From assembly GCA_016584305.1 (NCBI GenBank), contig JACEEZ010024145.1, forward strand, positions 41,001 through 105,000: a stretch of 64,000 bases of DNA. The letters run 5' to 3'. Position numbers and translations under genes: made by a program. Positions within the stretch are counted from its first letter, which is position 1. Every line of letters starts with the position of its first letter. The notes under the pieces were generated by a model. The model was not told the DNA's origin and did not search any database. It was given only the letters and a program-made list of their open reading frames with translations. This DNA comes from Chionoecetes opilio. Its lineage: Eukaryota; Arthropoda; Malacostraca; Decapoda; Majidae. Below, in pieces: positions 60,901 to 64,000 of the stretch.

Positions 60901-63860
60901 CCTCCATTGGTCATGGGTGGGTTGGCGCGGGGCACGAGTACCAAGTCCAGTATAGAGTAGTCTTTGGTTAAGGTTAAAAAAAAAAAATTTGATGGTGCAC
61001 GATTGCCCGGGTGGTTGGCGCCGCTAACTCCTACGGAATATTTACCGAAGCTCCTTCATCACCCGTGTGTGGCAAGACCAGAGCGACACTTGTGTTAAAA
61101 AGTATAGGCAAGAGGATAGAGCACAGTGGCACCACATGCTTTGATAATAATAAGGTTGACTCAAGACTTGCCATTTATTATTTTCTCCCAGCTCTGCCTT
61201 GACCTGTCCCTCACTCCTTGATTGACCCACTTCTGGCCTCCCTGCTAACTATATTTCCTAGTCCCTGCATTCCTAGACACGCAAACTATATCACTAATCT
61301 ACATACAGTAAAACCTCTCATATTCGGACTAATTGGGCCAAGGAGTGGTCCGAGTAATGCAAGGATCTGAATAATGGGGGGATTATATATGGGGGGATAT
61401 GTATATAAAAAATTAAAAAAATTAAAAATAAATCTAGTTGTATATATTGCTAGGAAATTTCGACCCCTAAAAAAAAAAAAAAAAAAAAAAAAAAATTCTA
61501 GGTGTATATATGAGCTAGGAAATTTCGACCCCTAAAAAAAAAAAAAAAAAAAATTTTAAATAAAAAAAAAAAAAATCTAGGTATATATAATATTGTTAGG
61601 AAATTTCGTCCCCTAGAGGAGGTCCGAATAATGTCAAAGTCCGAATATGGAGGGTCCGAATACGAGAGGTTTTACTGTACTTCTGCCTTGTCCTGTCTTC
61701 CTCTGCCCTGCCGCCACCCCCATCCCTTGCCCTGCTAAACCCAGCCTCTAAATTCTGCTATTTCATGCTGTCTTTTTTCACTCTCTGCCCTGCAAACCCT
61801 ATCATTACCCTGCCTACTTACTGCCTGGCCCTATACTATCACCCTGTACCCACCCACACTCCCCTCCCTCACCCAGCCACTCTCACCACCATGCCTGACC
61901 ACTGACACCACTCTATTTTCTGTCTCCTCTTACTGTCTCTATTCTCATTCTCAATCCAAATCTGGCTGTTACGCATATGTACGCAACGACATCACTTGTT
62001 TTCGTGCATGAGTTAATCAGTATCTTTCCTCTTTCATCCCTTTCACTGGTAAACTATAAAACTCTCCTGCTTCAATTTTTCCACCTTCCTACGACTTAAA
62101 TCTTTTCAGGAGAGGAGTGACAAGACACCTCCCGAACTAACTTGATCCAGCCCCCTTTCTTTATTATCTTACTGTCTGCTTTATAGGGACTGCCAACTAG
62201 CGGGTTTTTTTGTTACTTATTTTTTTGCCCTTGGCCAGTCATTCTTTTGTTATGTTAAAAAAAAAAAAAAAAAACTATAATATATTTTTGTTTAGTAGTT
62301 GCTATTGGTAAGTAACTATAATTTGGTATTAATCGTCGAGATTAGCACACGTGTGAGTGCTGATTCTGACAGAAAATGTAACTTTGTGAGTATTGAACCC
62401 TTTTGTGAGTATTGAACCCTTTGTGGGTATTGAACCCTTTTGTGAGTATTGAACCCTTTTGTGGGTATTGAACCCTTTTGTGAGTATTGAACCCTTTTGT
62501 GAGTATTGAACCCTTTTGTGGGTATTGAACCCTTTTGTGAGTATTGAACCCTTTTGTGGGTATTGAACCCTTTGTGGGTATTGAACCCTTTTGTGAGTAT
62601 TGAACCCTTTGTGGGTATTGAACCCTTTGTGGGTATTGAACCCTTTTGTGAGTATTGAACCCTTTGTGGGTATTGAACCCTTTTGTGAGTATTGAACCCT
62701 TTTGTGAGTATTGAACCCTTTTGTGAGTATTGAACCCTTTTGTGAGTATTGAACCCTTTTGTGGGTATTGAACCCTTTTGTGAGTATTGAACCCTTTTGT
62801 GAGTATTGAACCCTTTTGTGAGTATTGAACCCTTTTGTGAGTATTGAACCCTTTTGTGAGTATTGAACCCTTTTGTGAGTATTGAACCCTTTTGTGAGTA
62901 TTGAACCCTTTTGTGAGTATTGAACCTTTTTGTGAGTATTGAACCTTTTTGTGAGTATTGAACCTTTTTGTGAGTATTGAACCCTTTTGTGAGTATTGAA
63001 CCCTTTTGTGAGTATTGAACCCTTTTGTGAGTATTGAACCCTTTGTGAGTATTGAACCCTTTTGTGAGTATTGAACCCTTTGTGGGTATTGAACCCTTTT
63101 GTGAGTATTGAACCCTTTGTGCGTATTGAAATGTTTGAAATCTTGTTCTTTGTTTCTTTATAATTATTACATAATGTTGCCATAGTCATGACTTTTGTAA
63201 TTTGTAATAATTTTCGACTCAAAAATATTCTTGATGTGAAAAATGGACTTGAATAATAAATTTTAGTCACCGTTGAAACATTTTCTTTTATAAATAATAA
63301 TAATATATAAATTTAATAATTTTATAAATAATAATAATAAAAAGGCTTCCCTCATTTGTCCTTCCTTTCCCGACCTCCCTGTCTTGCGGACAGTCTCCCG
63401 GAATCCCCCTCCTTCTCCCTGGAAAATTTAACCTCCTTCCTCCAACAAATGCACATCCTACATCTGATATAACCATCCTGCTGTAACATTCCGTTCTTTC
63501 CCCTTCCCTCACCGTTTCACTATTATTCTTTAACCCTGACCCTTTATTTGCTTTGCCATAGTGCCATAGGACCTCTGATGTCTGGCACATTCACCTTTTT
63601 AAGCATTAAATCAATCAATCAATAATAAAAAGGCAATGAGTACTGACGGTGCCCTTGCGCAGCGCTTGGAGGATGGCCGTCATGTCGCTGGTGGGGATCC
63701 AGCACTCGGCGATGAGGCACTTGTTGGAGGTGTCCAGGTTGAGCATGTTGAGGGTGTGGTAGATGGCCTTCATCTTCTTCACCTTGATGAACCAGAGGCG
63801 CAGGTGCTTGGCCGCCGCTGCCAAGACCCGGTGGCGGTGGTCCGTGGTCTGGTTCAGCAC
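28373..63860 (-). CDS. Vha100: V-type proton ATPase 116-kDa subunit a, 3' part of gene (10 exons)
   Basis: Subunit a is the membrane stator of the Vo sector. Its C-terminal helices form the proton half-channels beside the c-ring, and its N-terminal domain links to V1. The window holds the distal part of the cytoplasmic domain and nearly all of the membrane domain, about 525 of the usual 830-850 residues; the remainder lies past 64,000. Exon order 5'->3': 63860-63648, 60391-60241, 54415-54276, 50645-50460, 49009-48900, 45114-44907, 44448-44266, ~42020-41853, 29360-29239, 28469-28373. Recognisable blocks include [65 protein letters not shown]. Equivalents of yeast Vph1p R735, H743, E789 and R799 are all present. 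Phases agree across all junctions except around the 41.85-kb exon. A short exon coding the FGGRY-type segment between 54,276 and 50,645 was not found. The intron from 41,853 to 29,360 is 12.5 kb. Confidence 0.93.
28470..29238 (-). other. Vha100 last intron
   Basis: A 769-bp intron with GT...AG ends and no element that I recognise. Confidence 0.6.
29239..29360 (-). CDS. Vha100: Vha100 exon: TM8 ([10 protein letters not shown]...LRLH)
   Basis: 122 bp, phase 0 in and phase 2 out; acceptor TCTTGCAG|AGCTCG, donor CCACTG|GTAAGT. It encodes [20 protein letters not shown] and HTLRLHW. The Glu of LMEG and the Arg of LRLHW correspond to yeast Vph1p E789 and R799, which line the proton path. Confidence 0.93.
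29458..29740 (-). mobile_element. tRNA-headed SINE family B in Vha100 intron
   Basis: Same word order as the other family-B copies: GGGGGCATACGCTAAGC, GCTCATCTCCGTGGCATTAG, CCAGGTACCCTTTTATC, GGAAGGACGAACAGCTGG. The inverted head ends GCGACGTACC at about 29,738. It lies about 100 bp upstream of the TM8 exon acceptor, in sense with the gene. Confidence 0.75.
29980..30925. mobile_element. Fold-back element, ~945 bp, in Vha100 intron
   Basis: The left arm (TGTGCATTATTATGG, GTGTTCTTGAGGGTGAAGTA, ACAGTATCTGGGGAAGGAAGG, GTGCTATTTATGGAAGG, AGTTACTGTCT) is mirrored by the right arm (AGACAGTAACT, CCATAAAGAGCACA, CTTCCTTCCTTCC...AGATACTGT, CTTCATCCTCAAGAACACC, CCATAATAATGTGCACA). The centre lies near 30,450. 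No ORF. Confidence 0.75.
31500..31605. repeat. Short perfect-arm palindrome
   Basis: GTCACAATGAAG, GAGGTAAAATGTGAGCTCACA and TTTCACCTC, CTTCATTGTGAC form a hairpin of about 70 bp centred on GAGCTC near 31,560. Confidence 0.7.
31850..31905 (-). repeat. CR1-like LINE 3' terminal fragment
   Basis: ACATAAGAAAATAAGAAAGC, then TACAAGAAGTTGTGAGACCTACACGAGGTAG in two blocks, is the inverse of the CR1-like 3' end at 54.9 kb. Confidence 0.5.
32365..32757 (+). pseudogene. Pogo/Tigger-like transposase C-terminal remnant (tentative)
   Basis: Two overlapping frames hold [20 protein letters not shown] (about 32,392-32,450) and [20 protein letters not shown] followed by a Pro/Gln/Ser-rich tail and [14 protein letters not shown], ending at TGA 32,752-32,754. 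The R-x-x-T-L-M-x-x-x-x-x-P block with a Pro-rich acidic tail resembles the C-termini of pogo-type (Tigger/jerky) transposases. No DDE core is present. Equally it could be an unknown protein. Confidence 0.35.
33120..34640. mobile_element. Fold-back element, ~1.5 kb, in Vha100 intron
   Basis: The left arm (CGCCAGATGTCTC, GCGCTCTCACTTCC, ATGATCTATCATTTACCGTA, ACCCTTCAATACAACAACTG, AAACAGTTCTTAATAA, AAATCGTCTTTTCATG) reappears inverted from 34,320 to 34,570. The inner part contains DNA unrelated to the arms, about 33,540-34,290. Confidence 0.75.
34555..35130 (-). pseudogene. LINE reverse transcriptase C-terminal fragment, frameshifted
   Basis: Blocks in order on the minus strand: [40 protein letters not shown], then in another frame [19 protein letters not shown] and [13 protein letters not shown]. 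These are the connection and C-terminal region of a LINE polyprotein ('[10 protein letters not shown]' is typical). Several frameshifts make it non-coding. Confidence 0.7.
35237..35588 (+). mobile_element. tRNA-headed SINE family A with poly(A)
   Basis: The head GGGGAGGCGGTGGCAGAGTG then GTTAGCGTCTCCGAG holds an A box (TGGCAGAGTGG, from 35,247). The B box GAGTTCGATCC lies at 35,290-35,300, about 43 bp later, as in a pol III tRNA promoter. The body includes GTCGAGTGGCCTAAGAACAC, GGCATGAGCCTCTAATCAC and AACCTCCAGGG. A ~20-base poly(A) ends the element at 35,588. A second copy lies inverted at 53.66-54.0 kb. Confidence 0.85.
35775..35935 (+). repeat. tRNA-headed SINE family B, 3' part
   Basis: ATGGGTACCTGGGAAGG, CCCGGATGTCCACTAGCCC, CACCACGGGCTAAAAGG follow the family-B order but with extra G and C in runs. 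The head is lost. Confidence 0.55.
35941..38360. other. No recognisable gene; homopolymer-rich sequence
   Basis: Like the first 4 kb of the window, this stretch is dense in short G, C, T and A runs. It offers many overlapping open frames of up to ~170 residues on both strands but no domain I recognise. Restriction-site words and codon-like texture (e.g. around 36,620-37,300) hint at former coding DNA, possibly a retroelement, broken by many indels. I could not name it. Confidence 0.4.
38530..39360. mobile_element. Fold-back element, copy 2 of the 4.7-kb family
   Basis: Near-perfect palindrome about a centre near 38,950. Outer words are AAGACTATACTGCATTGGAC, TGGAGGCCAGTTTTGCGATT and ATCACCCCTATTTCCCTTCC. 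Inner words are GATAATATTATAGAACAAAC, ATGCATATTTCTTCAC and CGGATTTTCATTAGCTTTCC. Both arms are kept. The same arm occurs singly at 60.61-60.99 kb. Confidence 0.85.
39515..40127. repeat. ~21-bp minisatellite inside an RT pseudogene
   Basis: The unit is CCTTCCACCCACACCACACA with length variants, about 28 copies. On the minus strand the unit encodes W-K-V-C-G-V-G-G, matching the RT codons that should stand at this position, so the array seems to have grown from them. Long open frames on both strands are by-products. Confidence 0.9.
40511..40833. mobile_element. Pogo-like MITE, copy 1
   Basis: Termini CAGTAAAACCTCTCGTATTC and its inverse CAGTAAAACCTCTCATATTC, each flanked by TA (40,511-40,512; 40,832-40,833). 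Inside are three modules of GGGGTCGAAATTTCCTAGCT, each followed by ATATAT and poly-T. TA duplication with CAGT termini fits the pogo/Tigger branch of Tc1/mariner. Confidence 0.85.
41638..41826. mobile_element. Short palindromic MITE beside a Vha100 splice donor
   Basis: The left arm TAGGGGAGAGCGGGGAGG, CATCGAGGGTAGGTTGC, GCCTCTAACTCGC and the inverted right arm frame a (TAG)n core. The right end lies 26 bp from the 3' end of the TM7 exon at 41,853, inside the downstream intron. Confidence 0.75.
41853..42020 (-). CDS. Vha100: Vha100 exon: TM7 with catalytic Arg; small indels
   Basis: In one frame it reads [20 protein letters not shown] then HTA; in another [20 protein letters not shown] then MKIGLEP. 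The join, CACACGGCTCCTAAACCCGCGGCTGTGG on paper, is one base longer than HTA-SYLRLW needs and puts a TAA in frame. A second defect lies at the 5' edge, where GAGAGTTGAGTGAGCGAA is about two bases short of an EFD(L)SE reading and holds TGA. The donor CCAG|GTGAGA leaves phase 1, whereas the next exon starts in phase 0. The RLW arginine corresponds to yeast Vph1p R735 and the AH histidine to H743. Consensus errors or real mutation are both possible; the exon start is approximate. Confidence 0.8.
42356..42790. repeat. 61-bp tandem repeat, about 7 units
   Basis: Unit: GAAATGGGGAAATGGAAAGA, GACCTTATTGGACCTCTAAG, CTGGGGAAATATATAATAACA. Units differ by a few single-base changes. Confidence 0.9.
43240..43510 (+). 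pseudogene. CR1-like LINE C-terminal fragment
   Basis: [20 protein letters not shown], then in shifted frames a GDLITVY-like region, NRRDI-like codons, and [20 protein letters not shown]. The order matches the copy at 49.86 kb. Frameshifts and stops exclude expression. Confidence 0.65.
44266..44448 (-). CDS. Vha100: Vha100 exon: TM6 and following loop ([10 protein letters not shown]...MPVEE)
   Basis: 61 codons, phase 0 at both ends; acceptor GTGGCAG|CCGGTG, donor GAGGAG|GTAAGG. It encodes a hydrophobic helix [19 protein letters not shown] and then a basic, Gln-rich cytoplasmic loop ([18 protein letters not shown]). The loop is shorter than that of vertebrate isoforms. Confidence 0.9.
44907..45114 (-). 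CDS. Vha100: Vha100 exon: TM5 ([15 protein letters not shown]...KQDD)
   Basis: 208 bp, phase 2 in and phase 0 out; acceptor CTCCACAG|GTTCTT, donor GATGAT|GTGAGT. It encodes [20 protein letters not shown] and [13 protein letters not shown], both classic for subunit a. A 20-copy, 56-bp tandem array ends about 180 bp upstream of the acceptor. Confidence 0.93.
45296..46452. repeat. 56-bp minisatellite, about 20 units, in Vha100 intron
   Basis: Unit: GGGACAGCTGTATAAGTCAC, CCCTGCACTGTGCACTGCTG, CTGCTCTGCCACACAC. A 3-bp CTG loss gives the 53-bp variant. In the direction of the gene each unit ends TGTCCCGTGTGTGGCAG, an acceptor-like word. The array lies about 180 bp upstream of the TM5 exon. Confidence 0.95.
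46670..46860 (-). mobile_element. tRNA-headed SINE family C
   Basis: On the minus strand: TCAGGGTGGCAAGGTTGGTAG (A box TGGCAAGGTTGG), about 45 bp later GCGGTTCGAGTCCGC (B box), then a short body ending in (TCTTA)n-like repeats near 46,672-46,688. The spacing is that of a tRNA promoter. Confidence 0.75.
47040..47300 (-). repeat. CR1-like LINE 3' end
   Basis: On the minus strand it encodes [13 protein letters not shown] residues ([16 protein letters not shown]...) and then the untranslated end GGAACTACCACGTGTAGGTC, CTTCCTTATGTTCTTATTTC. It matches the 16-kb and 54.7-kb fragments. Confidence 0.7.
47450..47737. mobile_element. hAT-type MITE, 288 bp
   Basis: Termini CAGTGTCGTTTCTAGCC and, inverted, CAGGGCCGTTTCTTAC. 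Flanks CCTCTCAA (47,442-47,449) and CCTCTCAT (47,738-47,745) are a 7/8 target duplication. GGGGCCCT words repeat inside both ends. Confidence 0.7.
48316..48832. mobile_element. Pogo-like MITE, copy 2
   Basis: CAGTAAAACCTCTCGTATCC and the inverted terminus with TA on each side. Five modules of GGGGTCGAAATTTCCTAGCT plus long poly-T. It lies 68 bp downstream of the TM4 exon donor. Confidence 0.85.
48900..49009 (-). CDS. Vha100: Vha100 exon: TM4 region ([11 protein letters not shown]...LVNH)
   Basis: 110 bp, phase 0 in and phase 2 out; acceptor CCGCCAG|ATAGCG, donor CATTT|GTGAGT. It encodes [19 protein letters not shown] and [13 protein letters not shown], matching the family pattern N-x-F-K-M-K-x-S-x-I-x-G. 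A hAT MITE lies 51 bp upstream of the acceptor and a pogo-like MITE 68 bp downstream of the donor. Confidence 0.93.
49061..49713. mobile_element. hAT-type MITE with perfect 8-bp target duplication
   Basis: Perfect termini CAGTGGCGGCTCGTG / CACGAGCCGCCACTG, flanked by GCTATAAG on both sides (49,053-49,060; 49,714-49,721). No ORF. It sits 51 bp upstream of the TM4 exon acceptor of Vha100. Confidence 0.92.
49862..50459 (+). pseudogene. CR1-like LINE C-terminus with (CA)n tail
   Basis: An intact frame from about 49,871 to 50,386 encodes [56 protein letters not shown] and [20 protein letters not shown]. This is the thumb/C-terminus of a CR1-like LINE protein; the RT palm and endonuclease are missing. 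The 3' end CAACTAGGTAAATACACAC runs into (CA)n that stops exactly at the Vha100 exon end (50,460). The element is antisense to the gene. Confidence 0.85.
50460..50645 (-). CDS. Vha100: Vha100 exon: lumenal loop ([11 protein letters not shown]...PIWQ)
   Basis: 62 codons, phase 0 at both ends. It encodes [17 protein letters not shown] and [10 protein letters not shown], typical of the loop between TM3 and TM4; the middle ([18 protein letters not shown]) is not conserved in the family. The acceptor is AATAACCAG|ACTAAT. The donor GTGTGTGTG is the beginning, on the minus strand, of a (CA)n tract that is the tail of an adjacent LINE. Confidence 0.9.
50960..53575. repeat. 2.6-kb (GGT)n-rich minisatellite in Vha100 intron
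   Basis: Variable units of GATAAGTTGTGGTGGTGGTGGTGT, 20-45 bp, about 85 copies. Strand asymmetry is extreme: the plus strand is almost free of C. Because the motif lacks stops on the minus strand, a 924-codon open frame rich in His, Thr and Pro appears; it is not a gene. Confidence 0.95.
53655..54001 (-). mobile_element. tRNA-headed SINE family A, inverted copy
   Basis: From 54,001 leftwards: GGGGAGGCGGTAGCAGAATG, GTTAGCATCTCCGAGTGACC, B box GAGTTTGATCC, GTCGAGTGGCCTAAGAACAC, GGCATGAGCCTCTAATCAC, AACCTCCAGGGCC and an A-rich end (poly-T on the plus strand at 53,658-53,668). It agrees with the 35.2-kb copy except for the last ~60 bp. Confidence 0.8.
54276..54415 (-). CDS. Vha100: Vha100 exon: TM1-TM2 ([10 protein letters not shown]...AAKMTGE)
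   Basis: 140 bp, phase 1 in and phase 0 out; acceptor CGCCACAG|CCCTGT, donor GGGGAG|GTGAGT. It encodes [15 protein letters not shown] and [14 protein letters not shown], the first transmembrane hairpin. A pogo-like MITE begins 50 bp upstream of the acceptor (54,466). The next conserved residues of the family (an FGGRY-containing helix of about 21 residues) are not in the following exon. Confidence 0.93.
54466..54728. mobile_element. Pogo-like MITE, copy 3
   Basis: TA-flanked CAGTAAAACCTCTCGTATTT and the inverted CAGTAAAACCTCTCATATTC. Two GGGGTCGAAATTTCCTAGCT modules. It begins 50 bp from the TM1 exon acceptor (exon starts 54,415). Confidence 0.85.
54730..54925 (+). repeat. CR1-like LINE 3' end
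   Basis: Codons for NYWNGLCRG(V)VVRQLVSV-like residues, then GGATGTAGGTAGTGTTCAGT, AACAGGAACTACCACGTGTAGG, CTTGTACATAGCTTCC. It abuts the right end of the pogo-like MITE. Confidence 0.65.
54926..55485. other. Vha100 intron, no feature seen
   Basis: AT-rich intronic sequence without recognisable repeat or ORF; the minisatellite at 55,490 follows. Confidence 0.5.
55490..56290. repeat. 44-bp minisatellite, about 19 units
   Basis: Unit: GAACCCTTAAATACCTGAGA, GACCGTATTTGTACCAGCCG, CAGT. Some units lose a GAGA step (40 bp). The array ends at GTGAAGGGGTTAATATGG. Confidence 0.95.
57182..57963. mobile_element. Pogo-like MITE, copy 4, with 16 internal tandem modules
   Basis: TA-flanked inverted termini CAGTAAAACCTCTCATATTG / CAGTAAAACCTCTCGTATTC. 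The interior is a tandem array of a ~35-bp module, TCTAGGCTAGGAAATTTCGA + CCCCT + poly-A, repeated about 16 times (57,290-57,870). The other family copies carry 2-5 modules. Confidence 0.88.
58185..58420. repeat. 30-bp tandem repeat, about 9 units
   Basis: Unit GACATGAATACAGTGAGATG then AAAGATWTCT. Minus-strand open frames over it (Phe-His-Leu-Thr-Val-Phe-Met-Ser repeats) are by-products. Confidence 0.93.
58430..60146 (+). repeat. 60-bp minisatellite (23 units) within a possible LTR
   Basis: From about 58,620 to 60,010 the unit TACCTGCATGGGTTACAGGG, AGCTACGGACCTCACCTATG, CCCTGGCCAGCCGCCTCGTC repeats. Later copies are exactly 60 bp; early ones alternate 60 and 62 bp as a 122-bp dimer. Stop-free frames of ~400 codons result and are not genes. 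The flanks hint at an LTR: TGTTACAATG at 58,433, TATATAA near 58,560, and TTGACA then TTGGTGACGG (primer-site-like) near 60,140. No second LTR or pol is present, so the LTR idea is weak; the array is certain. Confidence 0.85.
60241..60391 (-). CDS. Vha100: Vha100 exon: end of cytoplasmic domain (VRAGGSVQ...REVNP)
   Basis: 151 bp, phase 0 in and phase 1 out; acceptor TTTCCAG|GTGCGT, donor AATCCAG|GTGGGT. It encodes [15 protein letters not shown] residues ([12 protein letters not shown]) and [13 protein letters not shown], the conserved linker before the first membrane helix. The donor has GGG at +3 to +5 and is weaker than the GTGAG motif repeated in the array that starts about 230 bp downstream. 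Confidence 0.93.
60610..60990. mobile_element. Single arm of the 38.5-kb fold-back family
   Basis: It follows one arm of the 38.5-39.4 kb palindrome: CAATGGAAAGCTAATGAAAA, TCCGCTTCTATTGATATG, GATAATATTATAGAACAAAC, AGGGAAATAGGGGTGATGTT, CAAAACTGGCCTCCATTGG, AGTCCAGTATAGAGTAGTCT. It ends in poly-A. The opposite arm is missing. Confidence 0.75.
61304..61679. mobile_element. Pogo-like MITE, copy 5
   Basis: TA-flanked CAGTAAAACCTCTCATATTC and inverted CAGTAAAACCTCTCGTATTC. Three GGAAATTTCGACCCCT modules, each followed by poly-A. It lies in the Vha100 intron between the first two exons of the window. Confidence 0.85.
61680..62005. other. Pyrimidine-rich intronic sequence
   Basis: C- and T-rich stretch (CCCTGCC, CACCC words) with no gene or repeat that I recognise. 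Confidence 0.5.
62010..62275 (+). repeat. LINE 3' end fragment (family shared with 21.1 kb)
   Basis: CTTTCATCCCTTTCACTGGT, ACAAGACACCTCCCGAACTAA-like, CTTTATAGGGACTGCCAACTA and CTTGGCCAGTCATTC in order, then poly-A. Same orientation as the 21.1-kb copy. Confidence 0.6.
62380..63130. repeat. 19-bp minisatellite, about 40 units
   Basis: Unit GTGAGTATTGAACCCTTTT with G/A and T-number variants. A 313-codon minus-strand open frame over it (Lys-Gly-Ser-Ile-Leu-Thr, Gly-Phe-Asn-Thr-His-Lys) is an artefact of stop-free repetition. Confidence 0.95.
63648..63860 (-). CDS. Vha100: Vha100 exon: cytoplasmic domain (VLNQTTDHR...ALRKGT)
   Basis: 71 codons, phase 0 at both ends; acceptor CACACAG|GTGCTG and donor GGCACC|GTCAGT. 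It encodes [16 protein letters not shown] and [12 protein letters not shown], strongly conserved in the N-terminal cytosolic arm that contacts the V1 peripheral stalks. A near-copy of the acceptor and the first ten exon bases lies 67 bp upstream (63,918-63,929). Confidence 0.93.
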
Positions 63861-63995
63861 CTGTGTGGCGGGGAGGGAGGGAGGTGTGAGGCAGTGGTGC
63901 AGGGGCGGGCAGGGTGTGGTTCAGCACCTGTGTGTGTGGCGGGGAGGGAGGGAGGGAGGGAGGTGATACAGGGTGTGGTTGCATGTCAGGAAAAG
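63861..63995 (-). repeat. Duplicated intron-exon boundary upstream of Vha100 exon
   Basis: The words GGTTCAGCACCTGTGTG (63,851-63,867) occur again at 63,918-63,934, each followed by TGGCGGGGAGGGAGG. This copies the 3' splice site and the first ten exon bases 67 bp upstream. Using the upstream copy would shift the reading frame by one base. Confidence 0.8.
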
Positions 63996-64000
63996 TGAGG

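Noticed and set aside
62380..63130. CRISPR-like array
   Set aside because: Repeats are directly adjacent with no unique spacers, and the DNA is eukaryotic.
62329..63270. 313-codon open frame, minus strand
   Set aside because: Product of the 19-bp tandem repeat, which cycles through all three frames without a stop.

Overview
This is animal nuclear DNA, most likely from a decapod crustacean (my inference). It carries a multi-exon gene with GT-AG introns, an arthropod-like V-ATPase subunit a, tRNA-headed SINEs, RTE- and CR1-like LINE remnants whose 3' tails run into (CA)n, many inverted-repeat elements, and very large minisatellites. There is no operon structure and no bacterial feature.

The one clear protein-coding host gene is the 3' part of a V-type proton ATPase 116-kDa subunit a gene (Vha100 family) on the minus strand. 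Ten exons lie between 63,860 and the TAG stop at 28,373-28,375, spread over 35.5 kb and coding about 525 residues. The first ~300 residues lie beyond the right edge. One short conserved membrane exon is not found in the intron where it belongs. The exon holding the catalytic arginine carries small indels. Several introns have repeats or transposons placed within tens of bases of splice sites.

The second host gene is a U4 snRNA (8,427-11,215, plus strand). It is cut after nucleotide 27 by a 2.6-kb non-autonomous hAT element with a perfect 8-bp target duplication (ATCGTAAC). That element was itself invaded by a SINE, a LINE tail, a fold-back element and a smaller hAT MITE.

Layout. 1-4.3 kb: no recognisable gene. 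4.7-6.6 kb: fold-back element and a widespread repeat. 6.76-7.92 kb: 32-bp minisatellite. 8.4-11.2 kb: split U4. 11.3-12.2 kb: second partial hAT copy and a MITE. 13-15.6 kb: microsatellites and a dead hAT transposase split by a TTAA-flanked fold-back element. 16-18.1 kb: CR1-like tail and RTE-like reverse transcriptase. 18.3-23 kb: fold-back elements and a 1.9-kb TTA-flanked element with ACGG subterminal repeats. 24.7-27.3 kb: SINEs and a second RTE copy with an 11-bp target duplication. 28.4-63.9 kb: Vha100 exons with introns full of SINEs, LINEs, five related pogo-like MITEs, palindromic elements and eight long tandem arrays.

Most long open frames in the window are tandem arrays without a stop codon, not genes. 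Reading frames were followed by eye; splice sites were chosen by GT-AG, phase continuity and family similarity, with no alignment software.
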